From assembly GCA_964596115.1 (NCBI GenBank), contig CAZQRW010000017.1, forward strand, positions 1 to 35,000: DNA of 35,000 bases, written 5' to 3'. The position numbers were made by a program, and so were the translations under genes. Origin of the DNA: CAZQRW01 sp964596115. Its GTDB lineage: Bacteria; Hydrothermota; UBA3072; B12-G15. Positions 8,601 through 16,299 of this stretch are shown here, in pieces (positions within the stretch are counted from its first letter, which is position 1; each line of letters starts with the position of its first letter). The notes below the pieces were generated by a model. It was not told the DNA's origin. It made no database searches and saw only the letters and a list, made by a program, of their open reading frames with translations.

Positions 8601-9918
8601 TGATGAAAAAAATATAACCCTTTTTCTCTCAGAAATTCTTGAAGATGAAGGCTATATTTCTGAAACAGCTGAGGATGGGGAAGTTGCCTTACAGAAATTA
8701 CTGCGGGATAAATTTGATGTTGTCCTGCTCGATCTAAAAATGCCTCGAATGGATGGTATAACCCTATTAAAAAAAATAAATACTTTGGATATTGATCCTT
8801 GTGTTATTATTTTGACCGGTCACGGCACGATTCAGGATGCCTTGCTTTGTACAAAGTTGGGTGCATATGATTTTATTGAAAAACCAGTTGATGTGGATAA
8901 AATACTTGTTACACTTAAAAATTGCCTTAAAGAGAAGAAATTATTACTTGAAAACAGAATACTGAAAGGGGAAGAACAAAAACCTGTTTTTAAATCAAAA
9001 TCAATGCAGAATGTTAAAAAATTAATCGAGGATAATGCAAATTCTGAAGCCCCCGTAATCATTTATGCTCCTGTGAATTCTGATAAAAGAGTTATTGCCA
9101 GATATATTCATCGTATTTCGAAAAGAAAAAGAGGACCATTTATATTTTTTGATTGTTCTTATACTCCGCAGGAACTCATCGATAAAAGCTTATTTGATTA
9201 TTCTGGGAATAATGAAAATCTCCTTGAGGGTAAATTCTATCAAGCTCATACAGGAACCCTTTTAATTGAAAATATTGAACATTGCCCTCTAAAAACACAG
9301 GAAAGAATACTTTATTATTTAACTGAGGGAATGGTAGTAAGAAATAATAAATCATCAGGAGACCTATTAGATGTCAGGCTGATTTTTGATACCAGTGAAA
9401 ATCTCTCTTTACTCGCTCAAGAAAAAAAATTCCATCCAAAATTATTATTTGCTATAGAAATTATTAAAATAAATATTCCCCCCCTCAGTACTCGTAAAGA
9501 CGATATCCCTGTTTTATTCCTACAATTTCTTAATAACCTGTGTGAGAAAGATAGCCTTCCTGTGAAAACTGTTTCTAAGGACGTTTTCAAACTTCTTAAG
9601 GCATATCCCTGGCCAGGGGATGTGGAAGAACTAAAGAATTTTACGTATAAAGTTTATTCGCTTTTATCACAAAAGAAAACAATAACCCTGGAAGACATAA
9701 GGCCTATCTGGTTTGACTATGAGCAAAAAAATGAATTTATTCTACAGGATAAGGGAAGTTTAAAAAATCTTAAGCTTGCAAAAAATGAATTTGAGAGAGA
9801 ATATATTAGAAAAGTCCTTGAAGCAAGTCATTGGGATGTACCAAAAGCTGCAAATATCTTAGGTATTGAAAGAACATACCTTTACTCCAAAATTAAAAAA
9901 TTCAATATTCATAAATGA
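8566..9918 (+). CDS. NtrC-like response regulator with degenerate ATPase domain
   Basis: 450 aa. The receiver domain (1-125) is intact: acidic pair Asp12-Asp13, phospho-acceptor Asp56, Thr84 and Lys106. The central region (about 143-385) aligns with sigma54-activator AAA+ domains, for example PPLSTRKDDIPVL and WPGDVEELKNF. It lacks the key motifs. The Walker A position reads APVNSDKR instead of GExGTGKE, GAFTGA is missing, Walker B reads GTLLIENI instead of GTLFLDEI, and the arginine-finger segment FREDLYYRL is replaced. The C-terminal Fis-type helix-turn-helix (about 408-447) is well kept. It probably binds DNA and responds to phosphorylation but neither hydrolyses ATP nor opens sigma54 promoters (inference). 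The partner is the preceding kinase. Confidence 0.9.
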   Translation: MKKRIPKILVVDDEKNITLFLSEILEDEGYISETAEDGEVALQKLLRDKFDVVLLDLKMPRMDGITLLKKINTLDIDPCVIILTGHGTIQDALLCTKLGAYDFIEKPVDVDKILVTLKNCLKEKKLLLENRILKGEEQKPVFKSKSMQNVKKLIEDNANSEAPVIIYAPVNSDKRVIARYIHRISKRKRGPFIFFDCSYTPQELIDKSLFDYSGNNENLLEGKFYQAHTGTLLIENIEHCPLKTQERILYYLTEGMVVRNNKSSGDLLDVRLIFDTSENLSLLAQEKKFHPKLLFAIEIIKINIPPLSTRKDDIPVLFLQFLNNLCEKDSLPVKTVSKDVFKLLKAYPWPGDVEELKNFTYKVYSLLSQKKTITLEDIRPIWFDYEQKNEFILQDKGSLKNLKLAKNEFEREYIRKVLEASHWDVPKAANILGIERTYLYSKIKKFNIHK

Positions 9919-9950
9919 AGAATTGAATAATAGTATATTTTTTATTAGAA

Positions 9951-9978
9951 GGGTGAGGGAAATATATTTCCCTCACCC
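9951..9978. terminator. Perfect 28-base palindrome between convergent genes
   Basis: GGGTGAGGGAAATA is followed directly by its exact reverse complement, giving a hairpin of up to about 12 pairs with an ATAT loop. It lies between the convergent regulator and porin-remnant genes and probably ends transcription from both sides. Neither side has a clean T tract, so it may act as an mRNA 3'-end stabiliser or with help from Rho. Confidence 0.5.
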
Positions 9979-10049
9979 ATATCAGAGATAAAACTATGGA
10001 AGAGGTGCTCGTCCATTTCAGAGAAGTGGGGAGTTTTTCATTTAATTAC

Positions 10050-10432
10050 CTAAAAAGAAAGTTGAGCCCTAATCATAATATCATCTTTTTTATCATTATT
10101 TGTATAAAGGGCATTCTTATCATCTGTGATTTTTCTATACCCTCGCATCAACTTGAAATACTTTCCAACAAAAAAATTGGCACCAAGGACTAAATCACTG
10201 ACCGGGTCATAACCAGTAACATCCAGGTCGAATACATTGTACTTGAATACAGGTTGAAAGGCAGTATAGTCATTCAGTTTAACCCTATAACCTGCCATAA
10301 AGTAGTATCCTTTATAACTGCCTGGAGTTATTCCCGCAGGTCCCATGGTAAGAACTTGACCACCCTTTCCAAAATCGTACTCATTCCATTTTTGGGTTAA
10401 GAGGTTTACCATATTTGACTACTTTTTTCTGA
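10050..10432 (-). pseudogene. C-terminal remnant of an outer-membrane porin
   Basis: On the minus strand about 110 codons of barrel-like sequence end in ...IMIRAQLSF and TAG at 10050-10052. The pattern of aromatic strands and Asp/Asn turns, and the terminal Phe, match the last strands of a porin. No signal peptide or N-terminal strands precede it. Porin-like sequence (YDFGKGGQVL...) starts right after the stop codon of the upstream peptidase, in another frame, and a 55-base overlap joins the two. The gene is therefore a 5'-deleted remnant, or the contigs were joined wrongly, or a full copy exists in another strain. An ATG near 10412 lies within peptidase sequence and is not a credible native start. 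Confidence 0.65.
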
Positions 10433-10587
10433 NNNNNNNNNNNNNNNNNNNNNNNNNNNNNNNNNNNNNNNNNNNNNNNNNNNNNNNNNNNNNNNNNNNN
10501 NNNNNNNNNNNNNNNNNNNNNNNNNNNNNNNNTACTCATTCCATTTTTGGGTTAAGAGGTTTACCATATTTGACTACTTTTTTCTGA
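10378..10587. repeat. Duplicated 55-base contig ends around an N run
   Basis: Bases 10378-10432 and 10533-10587 are identical (55 bases), separated by exactly 100 Ns at 10433-10532. This is the pattern of two contigs that share one k-mer and were scaffolded without merging. The real sequence probably lacks 155 of these bases. Confidence 0.85.
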
Positions 10588-12047
10588 AGAGTTCTGACAG
10601 TCCTGAGCGCCTCATCAAAGCATTTAGCAGTGAAGGCATCAAGAATCTGATGGGCTTTTTTCATATCTCCCCTATTCATTGCAGCGAGAGCTTTCTTCTC
10701 AACGGAGGGAAGTTCCCTTTCAAATTTTGCTTCGAGCTTATCAAAGGTTTTTCTAACTATTGGATGTCTTATGTTCCACACGCTTCCAATTTCGTCTCCC
10801 TTCGTCAGATCTATTAGTTTTCTGAATTCCCACCAGTAGGAATTTGAAGAATATCGATCTTTTTTTGCTACATTTGGTGCTGTAACCTTTGTCCCTACTT
10901 TACCAGCATTTGTAACATAATTTGGTAGTTTGCTTCCGTCAACAAAAACGGGAACATAGACACCATTACAGGGTGGGCCAGGATTCCACCACATTACCGG
11001 CAAATGGCCACTCCCCTTAGGTGGGAGTATAAATACTGCTGAACTCGCAGTATTGCCCCAGGTGAATCCAGCTGGTGATGAATGCATACAAATGGTCAGA
11101 AAATCAGGTAAGGCATCATTGTACTGAGGTCCCTTTAAGAAAGTAGTCTCATAATGATCCCTTAAGATTCTTTTTATCCAGTCGACATCTATAGAGCCTT
11201 TTTTCTCATTAAGTAACTGACGATATCTCATTGCACGAATATGAGAGACCTGTGGTGAAGTATAAAAATCTAAATATGCCAGGGCGGCATTAAATTCTTT
11301 AACTCTGTTGGCTGGCCACCACCCCTTTTTCACAGCATACTTAACAAGATTAGGGTCAGAAAGATCCCATTTAGTAGTAATGCTTGGCTCGTTAGAAATC
11401 GCATAGGTCCCTTTTGTTATCCTTTTAGCAGACCAGTGCTTTGCATACGTTTCCACTACCCAGGCTTCTTTAGAATCAGCAACTATGTAAGAATTATCGT
11501 AACCACCAGATGCATGGTCTGCTGCTGGGACACCTGAACCAAATTGCCCATATTTTTCAACGAGTTTTCCAATCCACTGTACTGCTTCCTTTGCTGTTTT
11601 GGACCTTTCAAGAGCAAGCCTCAGGATATCCATTCCGAGTAGACCAAGTTTAGGTGGATGCCCTGCCTTGACAGCTTTTGCGGCTTCTCTGAATGTTTTT
11701 GTAAAAATTGCCTCGTTACCTATAGCAACTCCGTATTCGTTCAACCCTTCTTCGTATCCCCAACACCAGTAAGGACTGGAGCCGACTGTAGCATAGGTTT
11801 CTTCTACCTGAGGTATTGATATGTATTCGAGTTTCAGCATTCCATTTCCTGTATGTGACTCTCTTGGGTGAAATTCAAGGGGTTGACAATCAAAAATGGG
11901 CCTATCGCTATTCTTACCCAGGATAGTATACCCATCCTTTGTAGCATCAGGTAAAGCAACCCCTGTATCACAGGCAAGTACAACTCCACTCGATGTAAGA
12001 ATCAGAGTAAGCATAATACCCAACAACAATCTCTTTGATCTTTGCAT
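10536..12047 (-). CDS. Secreted C69-family (secernin-like) peptidase
   Basis: 503 aa. A signal peptide (MQRSKRLLLG and a hydrophobic run to residue 25) is followed directly by Cys26, the expected N-terminal nucleophile of C69 hydrolases. The motif CDTGVALPDATKDGYTILGK then NSDRP matches family members. The SGGYDNSYIVAD and WVVETYAKHW region is also typical. The start at 12047 is chosen for AAGGAGGTTT just upstream. In-frame starts further upstream (GTG 12104, TTG 12098) would add residues before the signal peptide and also have a ribosome-like site, so they cannot be excluded. The family are Ntn hydrolases acting as dipeptidases or amidases, here probably outside the cytoplasm. It follows a 110-aa unknown gene by 53 bases and precedes a porin remnant. 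Its stop (10536-10538) lies in the repeated contig end. Confidence 0.88.
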   Translation of the reverse strand: MQRSKRLLLGIMLTLILTSSGVVLACDTGVALPDATKDGYTILGKNSDRPIFDCQPLEFHPRESHTGNGMLKLEYISIPQVEETYATVGSSPYWCWGYEEGLNEYGVAIGNEAIFTKTFREAAKAVKAGHPPKLGLLGMDILRLALERSKTAKEAVQWIGKLVEKYGQFGSGVPAADHASGGYDNSYIVADSKEAWVVETYAKHWSAKRITKGTYAISNEPSITTKWDLSDPNLVKYAVKKGWWPANRVKEFNAALAYLDFYTSPQVSHIRAMRYRQLLNEKKGSIDVDWIKRILRDHYETTFLKGPQYNDALPDFLTICMHSSPAGFTWGNTASSAVFILPPKGSGHLPVMWWNPGPPCNGVYVPVFVDGSKLPNYVTNAGKVGTKVTAPNVAKKDRYSSNSYWWEFRKLIDLTKGDEIGSVWNIRHPIVRKTFDKLEAKFERELPSVEKKALAAMNRGDMKKAHQILDAFTAKCFDEALRTVRTLQKKVVKYGKPLNPKME

Positions 12048-12100
12048 CTTAAACCTCCTTTCTTTTGTGTTTGTTGTTAACATACAAACCTCTGACAAGC

Positions 12101-12433
12101 TCACCTCCTTTCATTTTTTTTGATTTTAAAAGCAATTACCAAATTCATTGGCGTATCTACTGGAACTATCTTACTCAACGCCGCTGAATAAAAACCTCCG
12201 TAAGGAGAGGGAGGCTTGACTATTGTATTTGGGAATATATTTGGGGACGTGAATCTATCAAAACCTGGGCGACTTAGAAAACAGCCTACTTGCTCAAAGC
12301 CCATATAGAATTTATTTTTTACAAAACCTATCCATACTACTAAAATTTCTGAATTAGATAACTCGTAATTAACTCTCAAATTTGATACCACCGAATTCTG
12401 ATAAAAAGATGTTATTAATGTTTCTTTATTCAC
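12101..12433 (-). CDS. Unknown 110-aa protein, first gene of the minus-strand operon
   Basis: I do not recognise this protein. It starts at a GTG (12433) with GAGGTGAG just upstream and lies about 19 nt after the predicted transcript start. The sequence is of mixed character with a hydrophobic LVVWIGFV patch near residues 31-38, a proline-rich middle (IVKPPSPYGG) and a basic end (KIKKNERR). There is no signal peptide or convincing membrane helix. Its stop overlaps the ribosome-like sequence AAAGGAGGTGA, 53 bases before the C69 peptidase start. It shares the peptidase promoter and hence the 44-base block also found in front of the hydrolase operon. It is probably real given promoter, ribosome site and operon position. 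Confidence 0.6.
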   Translation of the reverse strand: MNKETLITSFYQNSVVSNLRVNYELSNSEILVVWIGFVKNKFYMGFEQVGCFLSRPGFDRFTSPNIFPNTIVKPPSPYGGFYSAALSKIVPVDTPMNLVIAFKIKKNERR

Positions 12434-12459
12434 GATATCTCACCTCACTTGCCCTCAAT

Positions 12460-12487
12460 ATTATGCCTTATATTTAATTTTTGTCAA
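12460..12487 (-). promoter_or_regulatory. Promoter of the peptidase operon
   Basis: Reading the minus strand, TTGACA (12487-12482) and CATAAT (12465-12460) are 16 bases apart. The spacer itself matches the promoter at 63-90 in 11 of 16 positions. The predicted start is near 12452, about 19 nt before the GTG, mirroring the left operon. Confidence 0.7.
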
Positions 12488-12525
12488 GTATTTTTTTACA
12501 AAATTGTTATATTTTTTTATACAAT
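12482..12525 (-). promoter_or_regulatory. 44-base shared promoter-upstream block, right copy
   Basis: This is the exact reverse complement of 25-68, including the -35 TTGACA. The flanks beyond it diverge, apart from the similar spacer. It is the same presumed operator or UP element placed in front of the peptidase operon. Confidence 0.75.
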
Positions 12526-12676
12526 TATTTTGATCTATCTCAAAAGACTTTTTTTATTTCTTTGTCATTAGAATTTGAGAAAATATCCTATCGGAGCATA
12601 TTCTATTACTTAAATACTTTGTTTGTGATTAGTATATTTCAGAAAAAATGATAAATTTTGGGCATTTTAAGCACCC

Positions 12677-12704
12677 TTGACAAAATAGAGTATTTTTCTA
12701 TACT
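12677..12704 (+). promoter_or_regulatory. Strong promoter of the fatty-acid/gyrA operon
   Basis: TTGACA at 12677-12682 and TATACT at 12699-12704 are 16 bases apart. The -10 ends only seven bases before the ATG at 12711 and there is no ribosome site, so the mRNA is probably leaderless. Confidence 0.8.
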
Positions 12705-12710
12705 ATCAGT

Positions 12711-13229
12711 ATGTTCAGGCTTTTATTATCGGAGGTTACCTCTGGCGAGGTTAAAAGATTTGTATATTTTACTTCAGAGGATGTATATATAGATGAGTTA
12801 GTGGGAAAGGGTAAGCTGGAAGTGGTAATAAAAAGAGCAGGTAATACTTACTCTATTAAGGGAAAGATATACTTTAAATTGAGATTGCAATGTTCAAGAT
12901 GTCTTGAGTTTTTTGAGAGAGAATTTAATGACAATATTGATTACGTTTACAAGAAGGGACAGATGAGGTATAGAAGAGAAGCTAAATTGAGAGGAGAGGA
13001 TTTTAAAACTGAATACTTTGTTGACAATTCCATTGATCTTCTTCCAATAATTCATGATACTGTTCTTCTCTCAATTCCAATGAAACCGCTCTGTAAGGAA
13101 GATTGTAAGGGATTATGTCCTGTCTGTGGTCATAATCTCAACTATGGTCCCTGTAAACATATGCTTAGAAAGAAAGAGGAGATAGATCCTCGCTGGGAAA
13201 AACTTTTAAATATAAAAATGGAGGTATAG
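12711..13229 (+). CDS. yceD: YceD/DUF177 family protein
   Basis: 172 aa. It shows the DUF177 cysteine pattern: QCSRCLEFFE in the middle, and CKEDCKGLCPVCGHNLNYG followed by CKH and DPRWEKL near the end, suggesting metal binding. YceD is classically encoded directly before rpmF and is linked to 23S rRNA maturation or ribosome assembly; the exact function is not settled. Here the stop codon is immediately followed by the rpmF ATG. The start at 12711 fits the usual family N-terminus and would be leaderless given the promoter just upstream. Confidence 0.9.
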   Translation: MFRLLLSEVTSGEVKRFVYFTSEDVYIDELVGKGKLEVVIKRAGNTYSIKGKIYFKLRLQCSRCLEFFEREFNDNIDYVYKKGQMRYRREAKLRGEDFKTEYFVDNSIDLLPIIHDTVLLSIPMKPLCKEDCKGLCPVCGHNLNYGPCKHMLRKKEEIDPRWEKLLNIKMEV

Positions 13230-13415
13230 ATGCCGGTTCCAAAGAAGAGATCATCTCACACAAGAGGAAAGAAGAGAAGGACAGGTTGGAAAATAAAGGC
13301 TCCTACACTTGTAAGATGTCCCAAGTGTCATGAATGGATGGTTCCGCATAGGGTTTGTCCACATTGTGGATACTATGCAGGAAGATTAGTAGTGAAGCAG
13401 GTCGAGGAGGTGTGA
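13230..13415 (+). CDS. rpmF: 50S ribosomal protein L32
   Basis: 61 aa with the typical start MPVPKKRSSHTRGKKRR and a zinc ribbon with Cys30, Cys33, Cys43 and Cys46 (RCPKCHEW and CPHCG). It is a structural protein of the large ribosomal subunit. It keeps the four-cysteine, zinc-binding form and is not the C-minus variant. GGAGG precedes the ATG within the end of yceD, and there is no gap between the genes. Confidence 0.97.
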   Translation: MPVPKKRSSHTRGKKRRTGWKIKAPTLVRCPKCHEWMVPHRVCPHCGYYAGRLVVKQVEEV

Positions 13416-13421
13416 TAAATT

Positions 13422-14396
13422 ATGATACTTGCCCTTGATGCAATGGGTGGGGACAATGCACCAGAAGAGATAATCAAGGGTGCTATAGAAGCCTGTAGGG
13501 AAACAGGTGGCAATTTAAAGATTCTTCTTATTGGCAATAAAAATGAAATTAAAAAATATCCCTTGATTGATACAATGGAAATCATTCATACAGACATTTC
13601 TATTGGTATGGATGAACATCCAGCAGAAGCTTTTAAGCAGAAGAAAAATTCTTCTATGGGGATAGGAATAAATCTACAAAAAGAAGGGAAAGCAGATGCC
13701 TTTTTATCCGCTGGTAATACAGGGGCTTTAGTGGCATTTTCACTATTGACACTTGGTAGGTTGAGGGGTGTAAGGAGACCAGCACTTGCAACTTTTTTCC
13801 CCACAAAAAAGGGCCATTCTCTTGTACTGGATGTTGGTGCGAACTCAGAGGTAAAACCTGAGTTCCTGTACCAATTTGGTGTGATGGGATCAATCTATCT
13901 CCAAAAGGTATATGGTATTGATAGGCCTTCTGTAGGTCTTTTGTCTATGGGCGAAGAAAGAATAAAAGGGGGTAGTTTAATACAGGAGGCACATCGTTTA
14001 TTGGAGGGTGGAAGTATAAATTTCTATGGGAATATTGAGGGACACGATATTCTGGAGGGCAAAACAGATATTTGTGTAACTGGAGGATTTACAGGTAATG
14101 CAATTTTGAAGTTTGGGGAATCACTTGTAAGCTTTGTAATGGATATACTTAAGGATGAGATATATAGATCATTCAGGGCAAAAATGGGTGCATTCTTAAT
14201 GAAACCTGCTTTTTATAATCTTCTTTCAAAGGTAAATTATGAAGAGTATGGGGGAGCGGTTCTACTTGGAGTAGATGGCATATCTGTTGCTAGCCACGGT
14301 AAATCGAAGGCAAAGGCTATAAAGAATGCCATAAACCTTACTTATAAATTTCATCAAGAGAAAGTAAATGAGGTGATAAAAGAGGAATTATTATAA
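13422..14396 (+). CDS. plsX: Phosphate acyltransferase PlsX
   Basis: 324 aa, the usual length. It opens with LALDAMGGDNAPE, the family signature, and contains FLSAGNTGALVAFSL, LDVGANSEVKPE, GNIEGHD and CVTGGFTGNAILK. PlsX converts acyl-ACP to acyl-phosphate for phospholipid synthesis and acts as a peripheral cytoplasmic enzyme. GAGGAGGTG stands upstream of the ATG. Its stop and the fabD start share one base (TAATG). In many bacteria fabH follows here; it does not in this operon. Confidence 0.97.
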   Translation: MILALDAMGGDNAPEEIIKGAIEACRETGGNLKILLIGNKNEIKKYPLIDTMEIIHTDISIGMDEHPAEAFKQKKNSSMGIGINLQKEGKADAFLSAGNTGALVAFSLLTLGRLRGVRRPALATFFPTKKGHSLVLDVGANSEVKPEFLYQFGVMGSIYLQKVYGIDRPSVGLLSMGEERIKGGSLIQEAHRLLEGGSINFYGNIEGHDILEGKTDICVTGGFTGNAILKFGESLVSFVMDILKDEIYRSFRAKMGAFLMKPAFYNLLSKVNYEEYGGAVLLGVDGISVASHGKSKAKAIKNAINLTYKFHQEKVNEVIKEELL

Positions 14397-15319
14397 TGAG
14401 GGCATTTCTTTTCCCCGGTCAGGGAGCACAGAAAGTGGGGATGGCTAAGGATTTTTACGAATCTTTTCCACAGATCAAGGAAACGTTTGATAAAGCAGAG
14501 ACCTGCCTTGGTATTGATATAAAGAAAATTATGTTTAATGGGCCTGAAGGAGAACTGCGGGAATCAAAAAATGCACAGGTATCGATTTTATTGCATTCTT
14601 ATACAATTCTTAATCTATTAAAGGATTATGTAACGCCTGACTATCTTGCAGGACATTCACTTGGCGAATACACTGCTTTTCTCGCGGCAGATGCATTGTC
14701 ATTTGAGGATGCGTTGCACCTTGTACGCTTCAGAGGAGAATTAATGTCAATGGCTGGCGAAAAAAAGCCCGGGACAATGGCAGCTATTATTGGCTTGAAT
14801 ATAGATGAAGTCAAAAATATTGTTGAGGAGTCAAGGCAATTTGGTATAATCATCATTGCCAATTTTAACTCCCCAATGCAATTTGTGATTTCTGGAGAGA
14901 AAGAACCTGTTACAAGGGCTATAAAACTAACAAAAGAAAAGGGTGGAAAAGGTATCCCTCTGAGGGTGAGTGGTGCCTTTCATTCGCCACTTATTGAAGA
15001 GGTGGTAGAGCCTTTTAGAAAGGTACTTTCAAAAACAGAGGTAAGAACACCAAAATATCCTGTTTTTTCTAATGTCACTGGCGATGTTGTAAATAAACCT
15101 GATGAAATAAGAGAATTACTGGCAAAACAAATTGTAAGTTCTGTTAGGTGGACTGATATTGTTGTAAATATGCATAACAAGGGAGTTGATCATTTTATAG
15201 AAATGGGTCCAGGAAATGTTCTTTCAAAATTACTTGCACAAACGATAAAAAATGTTAAGATTACTACAATTTCAACAGTTGATGATTTCAAGGGGTTTGT
15301 GAATGAGATTGAGAGATAG
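14396..15319 (+). CDS. fabD: Malonyl-CoA:ACP transacylase
   Basis: 307 aa. The N-terminal FLFPGQGAQKVGM, nucleophile Ser88 in GHSLGEY, Arg113 and catalytic His196 in GAFHSPL are all present. The enzyme loads malonyl groups on ACP for chain elongation. It starts in a TAATG overlap with plsX and its end overlaps fabG by 17 bases, so translation is coupled. The length and motifs are fully normal. Confidence 0.97.
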   Translation: MRAFLFPGQGAQKVGMAKDFYESFPQIKETFDKAETCLGIDIKKIMFNGPEGELRESKNAQVSILLHSYTILNLLKDYVTPDYLAGHSLGEYTAFLAADALSFEDALHLVRFRGELMSMAGEKKPGTMAAIIGLNIDEVKNIVEESRQFGIIIIANFNSPMQFVISGEKEPVTRAIKLTKEKGGKGIPLRVSGAFHSPLIEEVVEPFRKVLSKTEVRTPKYPVFSNVTGDVVNKPDEIRELLAKQIVSSVRWTDIVVNMHNKGVDHFIEMGPGNVLSKLLAQTIKNVKITTISTVDDFKGFVNEIER

Positions 15320-16043
15320 GGTAGCGATAATAACTGGTGGTGCCAGGGGTATAGGGAAAACTATTGCCCTTAAATATGCAGAAGAAGGCGCAAATATTGC
15401 CATATTTGATCTATTAAGGGATGAGGGTGATAAAACAATAAAAGAAATAGAAGATAAGGGGAGGAAGGCAATATTCTATCCTGTGGATATAACTAATTTT
15501 GAGAAAGTCAAAGAGACAGTAAAGGATGTCGAAAAAAAGTTTAATAAAATTGATATACTCGTTAACAATGCAGGTATTACAAGGGATATGCTACTTTTAA
15601 GGATGGAAGAGGATGACTTTGATACTGTTATAAAGGTTAATCTGAAGGGAACATTTGTTTGTACCAAAGCAGTAATAAAAGTAATGATGAAGAAAAGATA
15701 CGGTAGAATTATTAATATGTCCTCTGTGGTCGGTATAATGGGAAATGCAGGGCAAGTTAACTACGCTGCTTCAAAAGCCGGAATTATAGGTCTGACTAAA
15801 TCGGTTGCCAAAGAGGTTGGTAAGAGAAACATTACTGTGAATGCCATTGCCCCTGGTTTTATTGAAACACCAATGACAGAAAAACTGAGCGATGAGGTAA
15901 AAAAAGCATATTTTAATGCGATTCCTCTTGCGAGGTTCGGGAAAACTGAGGATGTAGCGAACCTCGCCTTATTTCTGGCTTCCGATGAAGCAAGTTACAT
16001 CACCGGACAGGTGATCCAGGTTGATGGTGGACTTTTAACGTAG
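15303..16043 (+). CDS. fabG: 3-oxoacyl-ACP reductase
   Basis: 246 aa short-chain dehydrogenase. The cofactor motif TGGARGIG (11-18) is present, as are NNAG (88-91), the catalytic Ser141, Tyr154 and Lys158 (YAASK), Asn114, and the FabG-typical end ITGQVIQVDGG. It reduces 3-oxoacyl-ACP, normally with NADPH. It overlaps the fabD end by 17 bases and has no strong ribosome site, consistent with coupling. It is followed 16 bases later by acpP. Confidence 0.96.
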   Translation: MRLRDRVAIITGGARGIGKTIALKYAEEGANIAIFDLLRDEGDKTIKEIEDKGRKAIFYPVDITNFEKVKETVKDVEKKFNKIDILVNNAGITRDMLLLRMEEDDFDTVIKVNLKGTFVCTKAVIKVMMKKRYGRIINMSSVVGIMGNAGQVNYAASKAGIIGLTKSVAKEVGKRNITVNAIAPGFIETPMTEKLSDEVKKAYFNAIPLARFGKTEDVANLALFLASDEASYITGQVIQVDGGLLT

Positions 16044-16059
16044 AAAAAAGGAGGTTTAA

Positions 16060-16296
16060 ATGGATCTCGAAAAAGAAGTTAAGGCAATTATTGTCGAGCA
16101 ATTAGGTGTGGATGAATCACAGGTTACTCCAGAGGCACATTTTATTGATGATCTTGGAGCTGACTCCCTTGATACGGTTGAGTTAGTTATGGCACTTGAG
16201 GAAAAATTTGGCATGAAGATTCCAGATGAGGAAGCAGAAAAACTTGATACAGTTGGGAAAGCCCTTGATTATATAAAAGCTCACGTAAAGGAATAA
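16060..16296 (+). CDS. acpP: Acyl carrier protein
   Basis: 78 aa and acidic, with phosphopantetheine attachment Ser36 in the DDLGADSLDTVEL motif. It is the carrier for fatty-acid synthesis. The strong ribosome site AAAAAAGGAGG precedes the ATG, as expected for an abundant protein inside an otherwise tightly overlapping operon. Confidence 0.97.
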   Translation: MDLEKEVKAIIVEQLGVDESQVTPEAHFIDDLGADSLDTVELVMALEEKFGMKIPDEEAEKLDTVGKALDYIKAHVKE

Positions 16297-16299
16297 TTT

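Noticed and set aside
9996..10193. 65-codon plus-strand frame after the regulator
   Set aside because: It lies antisense to the barrel remnant, which has the better coding pattern, and has no ribosome site.
12098..12104. Upstream starts for the C69 peptidase (TTG 12098, GTG 12104)
   Set aside because: They would put about 17-19 polar residues before the signal peptide; the ATG at 12047 has its own AAGGAGG site. Not fully excluded.
25..12525. The inverted 44-base copies as terminal repeats of a transposon
   Set aside because: No transposase, recombinase or target-site duplication is seen, and each copy contains a well-spaced -35 in front of a gene, so promoter sharing explains them better.
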